A DNA stretch of 64,000 nucleotides from Porites lobata (GCA_942486035.1 CALNXK010000007.1:3560001-3624000), one strand, 5' to 3'. Shown: positions 43,947 to 55,844, counted from the stretch's first letter. The notes: generated by a model from the letters alone, not told the origin. Program-made: numbers and translations.

Positions 43947-44547
43947 CCTGATTTTGTGTCCAAGTTTAATTTGCGGAAAGAACAGAAGACAGTACTCTGC
44001 AATTTTAAATTATTAAAAAATGATCGGTCAAAACTTCTAGTCATGTCATGTATTGAACAGATTTTGCACTCTAAACAGGTGCACCCAACGACCGAATGTT
44101 TCAAAATACGCCAGACGTGTCTTAAATAGTTTTCTCTGTGCTGTAGAAGCCTGTTTGGTTAATTTGGAGTTGCCTTAAAAACTATTTATCTGTTCGGATA
44201 TCTTAAGTGTTAGCTACTCTTATGCGGCCGCTCGCTCGAAAGTTTGAAAACATGAAGTAGCCTTGTTTCATTAGAAAATTATAGGAGACGTTTTGTCTTT
44301 ATACCGAAATTTTTAGGAGACCTTTTTTAACAATTATCGCAATATCTTTGTATTGAAATGTGAATAACACATCCTCTGAAAATCGTAGTTAAGCTATATT
44401 GCAAACCTCCGAATATTTTAGACGAACGGAATGGTATCCAGAAATTTTTAGCTTTTCTCAAGCTTTAGAAATTTCTAGGCAATATTTGCTCCTTCGAACA
44501 GTTATTTTCAGGAAAAAGTCGCTGGGTTCCCCTGTCTAAAGTTTTCC
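43947..44547. other. No gene seen
   Basis: AT-rich flank of the LINE fragment. Confidence 0.3.
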
Positions 44548-45316
44548 AGCAAGATATAATCGTTTAAATGAGCAAAATCTGTCATGAAGTTAGCCAGGTC
44601 ACTACTGCAAAATCACTTGGAGTGACCATCGATGACAGACTTGATTGGAGTGGCCATATCGAGAAAGTAACAAAGAAAGTCGCTTCTGGTATTGGGGCCA
44701 TAAAAAGAATAAGGCACCTTGTCCCTCAGGCGACCTTACAACTAATATATCAAGCTTTGATACAGCCACACTTTGATTATTGCAACATTGTTTGGGGAAA
44801 CTGTGGGATAACCTTACGGAATAAGGTTCAAAAGCTACAAAACAGAGCAGCCCGTGTTTTGACCTACTCAAGCTATGATGTAGATGCTGGTCACCTTTTC
44901 AAACTTCTAGGGTGGAAAAACCTAGCTTGCCAGCAACAATTTCAAAGAGCTACGATGGTTTATAGGTCTCTGCACGGGTTGGCTCCAAACTATCTTAGTT
45001 CTAAATTTGAAAGGCGAGAAGTCGCATATAACCTAAGGGACTCTGAAAATAAACTCAATGTTCTATTACCGCGCACAAACTATTACAAAAACAGCTTCAG
45101 CTATAGTGGCGCCATTCTCTGGAACAGTCTTCCTTGTAACTTAAGGGAAGCAGAGTCCCTTGGGCAATTTAAACGATTACTCAAAGAACTGTAAGGCACG
45201 GCATTCGTGGAAAGCAGCTTTTTTATTTAAATATTTTTATTATATTAGTATTAGGCATTTTTAAAGCTGACGAATTTTGTACCGTGGATAAATAAAGATT
45301 ATCTATCTATCTACCC
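44548..45316 (+). mobile_element. 5'-truncated CR1/L2-like LINE with (TCTA)n tail
   Basis: It consists of the 3' end of the coding region (44568-45194), a short 3' UTR and a terminal aaataaagattatctatctatctacc. This is the usual result of incomplete target-primed reverse transcription. No target duplication could be fixed. Confidence 0.8.
44568..45194 (+). pseudogene. LINE reverse transcriptase, C-terminal 208 residues
   Basis: The open frame ends in a TAA and carries AKSLGVTIDDRLDWSGHIEK (the LGVxxDxxLxWxxHI motif after the RT thumb), YQALIQPHFDYCNIVWGNCG, LQNRAARVLTYSSYDVDAGH and the final SFSYSGAILWNSLPCNLREA. All are typical of the C-terminus of CR1/L2/Jockey-group ORF2 proteins, which bind and copy element RNA. 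The endonuclease and the RT catalytic core are absent because of 5' truncation. No internal stop is seen, so this is a fairly young copy. The first Met is not a real start. Confidence 0.85.
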
Positions 45317-47373
45317 TCAAATTAACGCTCTATATCTTTTTATAAAAGCGCTCTTTTAGAATTCCGCTCAATACATGCTACAGTCTACCAAGTTTACCCC
45401 GTCTGCAGGGCAGCTCGTGAAGTTTTGTATCTACGCTAATTAATTCTTTGACAGAAAATTGTCCGAAAAGTTAGATTTTGGAGGGTCCCGAAGCTGTCCC
45501 GACTAAAGAACAAACTCCAAGCAAGATAAGATCAGTCAGCTGATTTTTGACGCGAAAAAGAAACGTAGAAAGAGTTTTGCTTCCATTCAGAGCCCGCTCG
45601 TTACTTTTGAACAAACAAGGTGTCCCCCGAGACCTAAGGCAACAACGACGGCTTCGCCTGAACTACGACACTCATCGGCAATTCGTCAAATGTTGGCCAA
45701 TTTTTCTGGAGTTTAATTCCATGAGACTGTATCGAAGTTCAGGAAAAGAAAAAGAAAGTCTTTGCCTTGTGTTCGCGTCCATCGCAAAACGTGAGATTAG
45801 GCATTTTCACGCCGTAGTTGTTTAGTGACGGCAAAGAGATATATAGGCTTGCCACAACTCGACTGGGTGAGTGAGCGCCGAGGGCGCGCGCGAGGGACCC
45901 TCGCGAAGCGAGCGAAATTAAAACAAGCGACTTACAAAGTGTGATGCGCGTGCAGGACTTTCGTTTTGGTTACTAAACTTGTTGCTTTTCTGCCGTCGTC
46001 GTTGCCGTCGCCGTCACGGTCGATGCTTAAGCTACCTTACGGTTGATGCTAAAACTAAAAGGGGTGAAAAATAGGAGTCTTTATCAGTAAAAAGATGAGA
46101 AGGACTTTCATTCGTTATTGGGTCACCATTTCTCTACTTCTAGGCGATATATTGGTTTTGCTGGGCACGAAATAGAATTTTTTTCTTTTATATCAACACC
46201 GGCGGAAGGAAGAATTAAGGGTGCTTTCCAAAATTGAAGTCAGAACGGGGCGGCTGGACTGGTCATTTGGAAGAAATGAAATAGACTTTTTTAAGAGTTT
46301 TCACTAAACAGCTCATCAAACACATGCATATTTAATAAGTGACTGAAAATTTTGATTATTTTGATCAAAAGTGGATGGGAATAGTCATGCCGGTTCTGAC
46401 AAATGAAAAGCGATCTATGCCACGGCTATTAATTTCTGTGGTCTTCCTTCTCTCATGGACTAAGAAAGAAGCACAAATAGCCAAAACGGCTGCTGGCTAT
46501 GACCTGCTGAGGGAAAAAAATTAATGGAAAACAAGATTGCTTGTATACCTAATTACCTCAAGAGACTCTGGGGTTTTCAATTTAAATAACAAAACTCGAT
46601 TTCACGTTTTTTCCTTCGGTGATTCGTACAACAGGAGCTAATTGATAAGTGCCCATACTAAAGAAAAAGCTCTTTTTATTTGCAGCTAACATGTTTAAAA
46701 TAAATAATTAAAGCCTACAATTTTGGCACTAGCGAGAAGCTCGACGACTTTGAGTGGATTGTGGGACGTCTGTTTCATTTTAAGCAAATCAGTTGGTTAA
46801 CCATGGCTGGTACCACTCGTTCTATACACCGTATATCGTATGTGGCACCATTTTAGGTGTTTTAGACAACGTGCAGACGGTTACCCTGCGAGCAGTGGTT
46901 TCTCCAGGCCGGACGCTACACTTCGAGCACTGCGAGCAACCGTATGCTTTTCCATCGAGCATGCGCGTCCACGTGATGACTACGAATATCCAACGACAAG
47001 ACGGCAACGAGAACGTCAGCAAAACAATAGGTTTAATAAGCAAAACAACAACTTTGCACGTGCATCACGCTTTTACTTTTGCATTTCTTTGCCATTTTTG
47101 CACGACTACGACGTGAAGATGCCTAATTTTGCGTTTTATGGATAACGCAAACAAGCAACGACGAAATTTATTCTTCTTTTCGCTCTTGAACTTGGATATG
47201 GTCCCTTGGAATTCAACTCCATTTGGGTTCGCCTACATTTGATAAACTAAGTAGATAGGAATAAATAATCCAAAGAAATACTCAATATCCACGGCAAGGC
47301 TCGTGTTAAGGCAGCAAATGTAAGCGTAAGCAAATGCGCGAGACCCTAAACTTGCTTTCAAACAGGATTTACA
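45317..47373. other. Repeat C copies and other fragments, no gene
   Basis: 45640-45845 (plus) and 46960-47160 (minus) are copies of dispersed repeat C (gcattttcacgccgtagttg and its complement). 46884-46960 contains taccctgcgagcagtggttt, similar to the end of the 62-bp element at 15348. The open frames here come from the repeats. Confidence 0.5.
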
Positions 47374-47451
47374 TGTTGTTGTGACAAAGTTTGGGGGATT
47401 TCGATTTTTTCATCTTGCACACCTATCCGTGGTATTTACAGAAAGTCGCTC
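47374..47451. mobile_element. Lone terminal fragment of the piggyBac family
   Basis: gttgtgacaaagtttggggg ... gtggtatttacagaaagtcgctc, followed by TTAA (47452-47455). It matches the last 78 bp of the element at 8814-23895. Everything inside that point is missing. Confidence 0.85.
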
Positions 47452-47763
47452 TTAAAATCTCCTTGTCCAAGTCCAATGGTGTTGTTTGTATCTTAAGTTC
47501 CCTTCTTACTGAGTCTACCCTCCATATTACTCACTTGTCTACCCTCATATTCTAAGCTTCCTTACCAGCTTACAATAATTATTTTTTTCGGTTAACTTCT
47601 GTAATTATGCGTGTATAGTTAAATGAAAGACGAAAACTCAACTGCTTCTCTTCATGCCATATTTGAATTGTATTGGCAGGTCATATAAACCTTTAATTGA
47701 TAAATGGTTTCAATTGTCGCATGTTAGAGTGCTATATGACTTACTGACCAATTTCCATTACTA

Positions 47764-48155
47764 CAGTCAAACCAAGTCAAGCGTACCGCCCAAGATTCTA
47801 TTAATGAATTGATTATTTGAAAATGAATCCGTTAGTCGTTCCCGTAACTGGTGTCAAATTCAAAGCGGCATTTCTGCATGCGTAATGAGCAGTGAATATT
47901 TTACGAGAACTTCTCTGTATTTGGTCAGATTGGAAATCTTTGAATGGATTAAGCTTCTTAGAAGACATTTACATCAATTTCAGGAAAATGGAGCTCGTAG
48001 AAATTTCATAACTGCCTCGCGTGTGAATTCACGGCTCATTACACATGCAAGAATGCAGAGATCAATATGAAATCTACAACTAGCAACGGATTCAACTTTT
48101 GAATAATAAATTCATTAATGTATTCTTGGGGGGTACGCTTGACCTGGTTTGACTG
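47764..48155. mobile_element. 392-bp TA-flanked MITE (Tc1/mariner-like ends)
   Basis: CAGTCAAACCAAGTCAAGCG and its diverged complement ending GGTTTGACTG, with TA at 47762-47763 and 48156-48157. Inner pairing continues for about 90 bp. No transposase. Confidence 0.8.
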
Positions 48156-48170
48156 TAATCAACATTGCAG

Positions 48171-48660
48171 CCTGACAACAAGCTTGATGTGCTGCAGTCG
48201 TTGATGATCCATGACATACTTGTGAAGAGAAAGTCTATCCTTGATGAGTTCAGGAAAGGTCTCTCCACCCTGGGCTTTCTAGCTGAGATGGAACATAATC
48301 CATCATTATTTGAAGAATTTTTTTGTACATCAGGGTGTCCTTAGCAATGATTTTGTGATCAGCTGTTTGCATTTTCAAGAGTCTAGAGACCTGGAGACAA
48401 TTGGTGACCGAGTTTACCAAATGCTACAGACTTTCTTAAGAAATCTATCTTTAGATGGCAGAAAAAAATTTTCTTAAGTTTGTTACTGGAACATCTGAAG
48501 TTTCCATGTCTAACTTGCCACATCGTATTTCAGTATCTTGCCATATATAGTGTTGACAGCATTTTTGCATCAACATGTTTACTTGAATAGAAGCTGCCAA
48601 ACCATTTTGAGAATTATACTGCCTTTGATTTAGCTATGAGAAAGGTATTAAGGTTCCTCA
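48171..48660 (+). pseudogene. HECT-like E3 ligase C-terminal fragment, frameshifted
   Basis: It starts after a plausible acceptor (aacattgcag). The frame reads KLDVLQSLMIHDILVKRKSI and EFRKGLSTLGFLAEMEHNPS. A one-base shift near 48315 leads to GVLSNDFVISCLHFQESRDL; another near 48470 leads to FLKFVTGTSEVSMSNLPHRI. After further stops it reads ASTCLLE...KLPNHFENYTAFDL. The KFVTGT block and the ASTC Cys followed by a KLPxxxxYxxF-like helix match the C-lobe of HECT ubiquitin ligases, where that Cys takes ubiquitin. At least two frameshifts and two stops make it a pseudogene. Such genes are multicopy in cnidarians, possibly carried by transposons (inference). Confidence 0.5.
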
Positions 48661-50067
48661 TTCACAACAGCTCAATTCTTGATTGATAAAATAACACTAA
48701 CTAAAGGAGCTAAGAAAGACAGAAAAACTCATGTGTAGCCCACAGGGGAATGAGTAAAAAGTACAGTTGCACTTTCAGTTCTCAAAATGTAGTGACGTGT
48801 TTTCAACTACAAGTTACATGAATGTTTCTTATGTAAAAATAAGACGTGCTTGTCCTTAATGTGGAGCTTAATCTTTGGCTTGTAAGGAAACTTGCCTTTG
48901 TGAGAAATGATGCATGCTAGCAGTTTTTTAAATGGGGTCGAAAAAGTTTAGCGGCAATCCAGGACATGTTACTCTCAGCTATTCTGATGAATTATTATTT
49001 TGTTTGCATGTTCATTTGTCTTTAAAAAGTTGATATTGATAACTAATTTAATACCAACATACATTGGTGGCAAGTTGAAAACTTAAAGCAATATCCTTTA
49101 AAGGGAAGCATGGTTAATCAAGTTTAAATCACAGTGAGAAGAAATGATGACACTTAAGAATCTTATAAATCTTTTTGTCAGATTGAAATGTTGTGTTTAT
49201 TGAAATTTGAATATTATTGCATGAGTTTAGAGGAAAGAGACACAACAGCATGTTCATTAGAACTACTTATTTTTATCGTTGATGTTGCTGACAGTTACTT
49301 TTAGGTTCAAAACACTTTGTAACTGTTGGGTTTGTTATTTAATAAAGTTAATAACTTAACAGTGAGGGAGTAAATTCTTTTTAACTTTTTTTTTCTGATC
49401 TTACTGCTGCGATCTACGTTTTTTCCTAGTTTTTTAATTTATTAGTATGCTTGAACTGTTTGGGTTCAAGTTTGTTTGCAGGAAATATTTACAGATATAT
49501 ACTTTTTTTTAACATGAAGCCCCCCTTCCCCTGAACCACTAAGAGCAGCGACCTTCAGCTGATTGTCTTGGTGGCTGAATAATTCCTGTGAAGTCTTATC
49601 TTCAGCAAGTTTGTCTTGACTACATGGCCATGCACTATGGAAAACTAACATGCAAGTTTCAGTTGACGTGCCTACAATACTACCGAAGATTAATGAAAAA
49701 CAAGGAACTGCATGATAATCCTTAACTGTTAGCTCTGCAATTAAAGTTTTATCATGGGAAATTAATTTGCAGTACATACTCTACGACAACTAAGGCTCTC
49801 TCATTTAGTTCTATTTGTAATTAACGATTTAATATGATTGCAAAAAATTAAGACAGTCAGTGAAGAGATCTATCCCATAGCTATTTGACAGCTGAATTGG
49901 ATTGATAGTTGCTCTTAGATCGTGTATAACATTTCCTGGAATTTCACTTTCTACATCCTCAACATTAATTAACTGTGGAGGTGGAAAAAGGAGGTGCTGA
50001 AGGGTCATAGCCATACCAAGATAAATCATCAAAAGATGGCTCTTGTTCCACAATCCCAGCAACCATC
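48661..50067. other. No gene identified
   Basis: A minus-strand frame of 103 codons (49777-49466) has no recognisable domain. AT-rich otherwise. Confidence 0.3.
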
Positions 50068-50250
50068 ATCACTCCCGATGTAAATATCAATTTTCGGAAA
50101 CTGAAAAAGTCTACCATTGCACTGGGTAATATTCTCAATGACCCATTGTAAATCAGAACGAGCCTGAGAGCTTAAAGAGAGTGTCTTGTCATAATCAAGG
50201 CTTCCAGACAAAGTCTGAGTCTTGCATAACTCTAAGGAACGGTAATGCAT
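50068..50250 (-). pseudogene. DIRS-like RT/RNase H fragment
   Basis: On the minus strand, MHYRSLELCKTQTLSGSLDY is followed by LSSQARSDLQWVIENITQCN and FPKIDIYIGSDDGCW. This matches the segment between RT and RNase H in DIRS-type tyrosine-recombinase retroelements, where IxIxSDAS holds the first RNase H Asp. About 60 residues remain. It directly abuts the 3' end of the integrase-core pseudogene that starts at 50253, so one of them inserted into the other or both were joined by deletion. Too short to function. Confidence 0.5.
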
Positions 50251-50252
50251 CT

Positions 50253-51545
50253 TTAGATACAGTAATTCACAGCAACCGCCATCAATTGATGATTTCTCAC
50301 ATCAATCATCCCATTAACCCAAATCCTCTCAGGGCTCCAGTTATTTTCTGTTCTTAATGGATGATTATTCCAGGCAGAGGTAAAACTTGAAAGTGCCGTG
50401 TTTATGTGTGACAGATAGATGTAATGAAGAGTAAATTTGTGCAGGAGGTTATCTATCTGGAGTAATCCACTTTCTTCCATTGCTTGGAATGTATAGTAGA
50501 ATATGTGCTACACATCTAAAGACATCTCACCAAAGGCGCTCAATTCGCTGATTATGAGTCGAAGAACCTACCAGGCAACTTCCCCTGTTTGGTCCTCTTC
50601 TCTCTTCCATCAATTTCCAAACTTGCCTATTCTCTCCACCATGACCTGTTCGCACTCTGGATGGCCATCCATACACCTGGGTTACATTCAAAAACAGGTC
50701 CCCCACTGTATCACTTCTGTTGTTTGTTTAGCAGTGCAAGAAGGTCACCAATCTTGAAAACCCATCAATTGCGCCGTGGATTACCCCCAATTAACAAGGC
50801 TATGATGGCCATCTAAGTGCCAGAGGCTGTTTGGCCCAGCAACTGAGTATGCTCGTCTTGACACTGTTATTGCCCAACGTATTCAGACATTCTGAGGGTC
50901 TACACGTGCAAGGCATTTACGTACCCGCTCTTGCTGTATTATTAACCCCTCAGATCTCAATTGGCCTAAAACCATTGAAGAACCGACTAAACAGCCATGT
51001 TCTCTCTGCAATGCACTTACTTTGCTGTCCAATTGTTCATCAGCGACGTCACTAAAGCGTGGCAGGTGGTTGAGACCAAAGTCGGATACTCTGCGGTGAA
51101 CTGTCCAGCGTGAGACAAGCAACATGTGAGAGATATCTTCCCAACTGAAACCCAGAGAACGGAGCTCAATCAATGTCTCCTCCTTTATGTCATATTTTGG
51201 CCTTCCAACTTGTCCATTAACTACTCTATTTGGTGAAGAAAGGGACAAAACAGCTACTTGTGAGCATCTTGTTCAACTGGGAAATTCACACCTTCGATAG
51301 CAGTTCCAAAACATCAACTGGAAATTCCTGGTCACTTCGAGAACTGCTTCACTGTTGGCGTCTGATACAAATGGAGATAGATTTTGCAAAGCTTGGACTG
51401 CATTTTCCAATCGAATAGTTAAGTTTTCCTTTAAAGAAATGTCACTCGCTAACTGATGCTGCTCATATTCACACAACAACTTTTCTAAATCTGTAAAGAA
51501 TAAACTCGCTCTCTGTACCACGGACCTCACGGCGATAACTGCCAT
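50253..51545 (-). pseudogene. Integrase-core (rve-like) gene, catalytic Asp lost
   Basis: The minus-strand start is at 51545 with a helical N-terminus (FFTDLEKLLCEYEQHQLASD). A frameshift near 51250-51270 leads to VNGQVGRPKYDIKEETLIEL and a helix-turn-helix-like FSWEDISHMLLVSRWTVHRR. The core follows in shifting frames: NSLWHLDGHHSLVNWG (first Asp), VRTGHGGEN where the family has RTDHGGEN (second Asp changed to Gly), and THNQRIERLW (Glu). The end is NHPLRTENNWSPERIWVNGM. Stops interrupt the core. This multicopy integrase-core family is, as I recall, widespread in cnidarians and fish. Its native role is unknown to me, but the DDE layout implies a transposon nuclease. Confidence 0.65.
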
Positions 51546-51934
51546 CCGCCATCTTGCTCATACGGACAGGTATTTAGTTTCCAAGTCCCTCGCGGTAACA
51601 AGGGGCTAACTCAGACTCAATTTGTTGACACGAATTTTTGTTTGTTGATCTTGAAAGCTTTTGGTTCGTGACTTAATTTGAAAATCAGAAAGAGTTGATA
51701 GTGAAGCAACATGGTTTTTGTTGAGGCGATTTGTCGTCGTTTATTTAAGACTGATTGCAATGTTGAAGTTGAAAAGCTGACGTTGACGTTGATAACGTTC
51801 TTAAAGTTGGTGTTAATGTTGAGAAATATGTGTTGAATTAGGTATCAAGTTGTTGATTTTGACATATATTTTCTCTCTTGAATTTTGCTACTATTTGGCT
51901 ACCATATCCGTCATGTAGAGCCTTCACACAGCTA
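51546..51934. promoter_or_regulatory. Upstream region of the integrase-core pseudogene
   Basis: The minus strand has a caagatggcggatggc stretch over the start codon (51545-51560), which resembles a YY1 site at a transcription start. The rest is AT-rich with repeated gttgaag/gttgatgtt words at 51755-51850. Confidence 0.35.
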
Positions 51935-51996
51935 GAGTGTATGGCCAAGTCCAGAGTGCCTTTTTGAGAGCCATGTCCAGCCCTGGCCATGAAATC

Positions 51997-52812
51997 CAGA
52001 GTTTCTTCACTTCTTACTTAGTTCTACACTTCCCAGAGGTGTGGAAGTGTGGAGTAGTCCGACAAAGTAAGGATATTGTCGCACTTTCCCCCTGTTATGA
52101 ACCTTTTGTCATTCTTTACTTAGTTCCACACTTCCCAGGGGTCTGGAAGTGTGGAAAAGTCTGACAAAGTAAGGATATTGTCGCACTTTCCCCCAGTCAT
52201 GAACCCTTTGTCATTCTTTACTTAGTTCTACACTTCCCAGAGGTCTGGAAGTGTGGAAAAGTCTGACAAAGTAAGGATATTGTCGCACTTTCCCCCAGTC
52301 ATGAACCCTTTGTCATTCTTTACTTAGTTCCACACTTCTCAGAGGTCTGGAAGTGTGGAATAGTGTGACAAACTAGGGATATTGTCGCACTTTTCCCCCA
52401 ATCATGAACCCCTTGTCATTCTTTACTTTGTTCCACACTTCTCAGAGGTCTGGAAGTGTGGAAAAGTCTGACAAAGTAAGGATATTGTCGCACTTTCCCC
52501 CCTATTAAGAACCCCTTGTCATTCTTTACTTAGTTCTACACTTCCCAGAGGTGTGGAAGTGTGGAATAGTGTGACAAACTAAGGATACTGCCGCACTTTT
52601 CCCCAAGTCATGAACCCCTTGTCATTCTTTACCTTGTTCCACACTTCTCAGAGGTGTGGAACTGTGGAATAGTCTGACAAAGTAAGGATATTGTCGCCCT
52701 TTTCCCCCTGTTAAGAACCCCTTGTCATTCTTTACTTAGTTCCACACTTCTCGGAGGTGTGGAAGGGTAGAATAGTCTGACAAGTTGAGTGTAATGTCAC
52801 ACTTTCCCTGAG
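51997..52812 (+). repeat. Satellite array 1, about 8 units of 102-103 bp
   Basis: The start gttctacacttcccagaggt recurs at 52021, 52123, 52225, 52327, 52430, 52533, 52636 and 52739. Each unit has a 10-bp hairpin (ccacacttcc ... ggaagtgtgg) and the conserved tgacaaagtaaggatattgt. Confidence 0.9.
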
Positions 52813-54069
52813 TCACGAGAAGCTCAGTGCGCTTTATGAGCACTTGGTTTTATTTCTGTATGGTTTTTTTACATTTTTCCTTAAGAACTATTTTTATTAT
52901 GAATAGCAGATATAACCATTGTTTCAATGCCAGCTGTTCAAAGAAACTTAAAGTTAAGAAATCCGATCTCCAACCAAGCTTTCTTCTTTATCAGTACGGA
53001 TTCAAATTTGATAATTGTTAGATCACGCCATATATCCACTGTTTCGCAGTTTTTCCTCTTCTCTAAGGTTATGTAAATGCTGGACATAAATTATGAAAAA
53101 GAAGCAACACCACGCTCGGAGGCGAGCGGCTCGAGGCCAAGAAACCTCGAAAAAGAATTCACTTTAGGGTGACTCTCTAAACACGAAGAGGAGGGTGGAC
53201 CATGCAAATAGTTTAGTATTGTCACGTGCCGTAGAGATAACATAAATATTGCCGACCCTATAACACGCACCTAAACAGTGATACCCCTTTTCCACAGAGA
53301 GATCTGCAGGTAGCTACTCTAGGCCGATAAGTCACAATTATTACTTTATACAGAATGCTGTATATTTTTAGACCAATTTAGGTCATGAACCTGATGAAGG
53401 AATAGAACAATAACAATTGATATGAGCATTTATAAACTTTATCAAGTTGATCTTAAAGCGAGGAAGATAGAACGCACATACTCTGCATTCTTTACTGCCT
53501 ATTTTTAGCGTTGTCACGATCTTAAGAGACCTGACTGTTGTACCCAATTGAAAGCTCCCGGGGTTCAGATTCTTTGTGTATTGTATGTGCGTTATAATGT
53601 GGCATTCACATTTAAATGATACGGAAATACCTAAAACAAAACGTTTCATACCCAAAGGGTTTGAATTGGGTACGACATTGAGTCAGCCGAATAGATCTAT
53701 AGGAAGGAGAAAAACCCAGAATAAGACGTCTCATATATGGCACATTAAGATGAAAAATTTCAAACATAAAAATCCATAGATGAGATGACGTTGTTGAGGT
53801 TTCCGTTAAAAAATAAATAAATAAATAAACGACGATAAAGGACTGACGGGGACTGAACGTGACAGAAAAAACGTAGGCTTGTTTTATGGTCGGGTATTCA
53901 AACAGATGGCAGTGAAACAAGGGTAATATCTTCTAGTCATAGAATTGTTGTCTAAACTTAAAATAGCATTTAAAAATATGTAAAACGAGTTGCAGGAATA
54001 AAACCAACAAATACTCCCACTGCGCTTTATTCTCATTTCATACATAGGAGTGTAACTAAGCCGGAAAGA
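52813..54069. other. Centre between the two satellite arrays
   Basis: A 90-codon minus frame (53655-53383) has no recognisable family. acccaattgaaagctcccgg at 53542 and a partial complement near 53655-53675 form a weak inverted pair. An (AAAT)n stretch lies at 53809-53829. Confidence 0.4.
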
Positions 54070-55095
54070 ATGTCAAGGGATTCGTGACTGGGGGAAAGTG
54101 CGACAATATCCTGACTCTGTCAGACTATTTTATACTTCCACACCTTTGAGAAGTGTAAAACTAAGTAAAGAATGACAGTGGTTTCGTATGACCAGAGGAA
54201 AAGTGTGACATTATCCTGACTTTGTCAGACTCTTCCACACTTCCACACATCTGGGAAGTGTAGAACTAAGTAAAGAATGACATGGGGTTCTTAACAGGGG
54301 GAAACGTGTGACATTATCCTGACTTTGTCAGACTTTTCCACACTTCCACACTTCTGAGAAGTGTAGAACTAAGTAAAGAATGACAAGGGGTTCTTAACAG
54401 GGGGAAAAGTGCGACAATATCCTTACTTTGTCAGACTTTTCCACACTTCCAGACCTCTGGGAAGTGTGGAACTAAGTAAAGAATTACAAGGGGTTAGTGC
54501 CTGTGGGAAAAGTGCGACAATATCCTTACTTTGTCAGACTTTTCCACACTTCCAGACCTCTGAGAAGTGTGGAACTAAGTAAAGAATGACAAAGGGTTCA
54601 TGACTGGGGGAAAGTGCGACAATATCCTTACTTTGTCAGACTTTTCCACACTTCCAGACCTCTGAGAAGTGTGGAACTAAGTAAAGAATGACAAAGGGTT
54701 CATGACTGGGGGAAAGTGAGACAATATCCTTACTTTGTCAGACGTTTCCACACTTCCAGACCTCTGGGAAGTGTAGAACTAAGTAAAGAATGACAAGGGG
54801 TTCTTAATAGGGGGAAAAGTGCGACAATATCCTTACTTTGTCAGACTTTTCCACACTTCCAGACCTCTGAGAAGTGTGGAACAAAGTAAAGAATGACAAG
54901 GGGTTCATGACTGGGGGAAAAGTGTGGCAATATCCCTAGTTTGTCACACTATTCCAGACTTCCAGACCTCTGAGAAGTGTGGAACTAAGTAAAGAATGAC
55001 AAAGGGTTCATGACTGGGGGAAAGTGCGACAATATCCTTACTTTGTCAGACTGTTCCACACTTCCACACCTCTGAGAAGTGTGGAACTAAGGATG
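54070..55095 (-). repeat. Satellite array 2, about 10 units, opposite orientation
   Basis: The same unit as array 1 read on the other strand (aagtgcgacaatatccttac, cttccacacctctgagaagt), with similar spacing of about 102 bp. Confidence 0.9.
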
Positions 55096-55165
55096 AAAAA
55101 GGAAAGTAGGGATCTTGTGGCCAGCACTGGACATTTGTGCTTTTTGATGGACTTTGAATGTTTCT

Positions 55166-55747
55166 TTGCTAATCAGGAACCGAGAAGAGAGTCACCTTAA
55201 GAGAACCATGGGTAAGAGCTGAGTTTCTTGGCAATATTCACTTTAGTTGAGTAGGTTTAAGGTGTGTGGCCCCGAGGAGGCAGTTGGTGCGGTTTTCATA
55301 AATCCAGCTAGATATATATTACAAGAATAGCGTAGAATTTAAAATTAGTTATATGCCTGATGTTTTTACCGAATTTAAAAAAAGTTACTTGACTTGACCT
55401 GACTTGGCTTGAGATCACTCGTGGTAGAATACCATCGCTTCCAGAATTTTATGGTTTCACGCTGGGTTTCACGTTTCCACTGTCTCCGACATCTCACCTG
55501 TGTATTCTTGCTTGAAATAGTCCAGTTTCGAATTCTCTATGACCGCTGAATTAATATATTCCAACGAGAAAAAGGCCTTTTCATTACTCTGCCTATTGTG
55601 TTATTACTCTGTCTGTTGTGCATATTCAAATTTCAAGCACTTACTTGCCGGATTTCTAAATATTTTACTTTATATCTAGGGTGATCCTTATGAATGTGTC
55701 GTTAATGATCGTATTCAGCGGTAATTTTTAATTCGAAGCTAACACAT
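55166..55747. other. No gene seen
   Basis: Right flank of the satellite-bearing structure. Short direct repeats such as ttactctgcctattgtg / ttactctgtctgttgtg lie near 55585-55625. Otherwise AT-rich. Confidence 0.3.
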
Positions 55748-55844
55748 AAATGAAAATTAGACGAGAGGTACTTACCTTGAAGTGTAATTGAAGTTCTATT
55801 AAGATATGTGGAGCATTATGGGTTAATTATGCGTACTTCCTACC

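Larger units (their letters stand above)
51935..55165. mobile_element. 3.2-kb structure with two facing satellite arrays and diverged terminal repeats
   Basis: The outer sequences gtccagccctggccatgaaatcc (near 51974-51996) and gtggccagcactggacat (near 55119-55136) are inverted relatives. Next inside come arrays of the same roughly 102-bp unit in opposite orientation (51997-52812 and 54070-55095). The inner borders also share tgcgctttat in inverted sense. The 1.26-kb centre has no recognised gene. This looks like a non-autonomous element whose terminal repeats hold the satellite. Confidence 0.65.

Noticed and set aside
49466..49777. A 103-codon minus-strand frame
   Set aside because: No recognisable domain, no splice context and low-complexity composition at both ends. 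Not enough to call a gene.
53390..53410. CTGATGA as a hammerhead ribozyme core
   Set aside because: There is no following stem with GAAA at the right distance, so the match is to seven bases only.
52021..55095. Regular repeats that could suggest a CRISPR-like array
   Set aside because: The whole 102-bp unit is conserved with no variable spacers, it exists in both orientations, and the surroundings are eukaryotic. It is a satellite.
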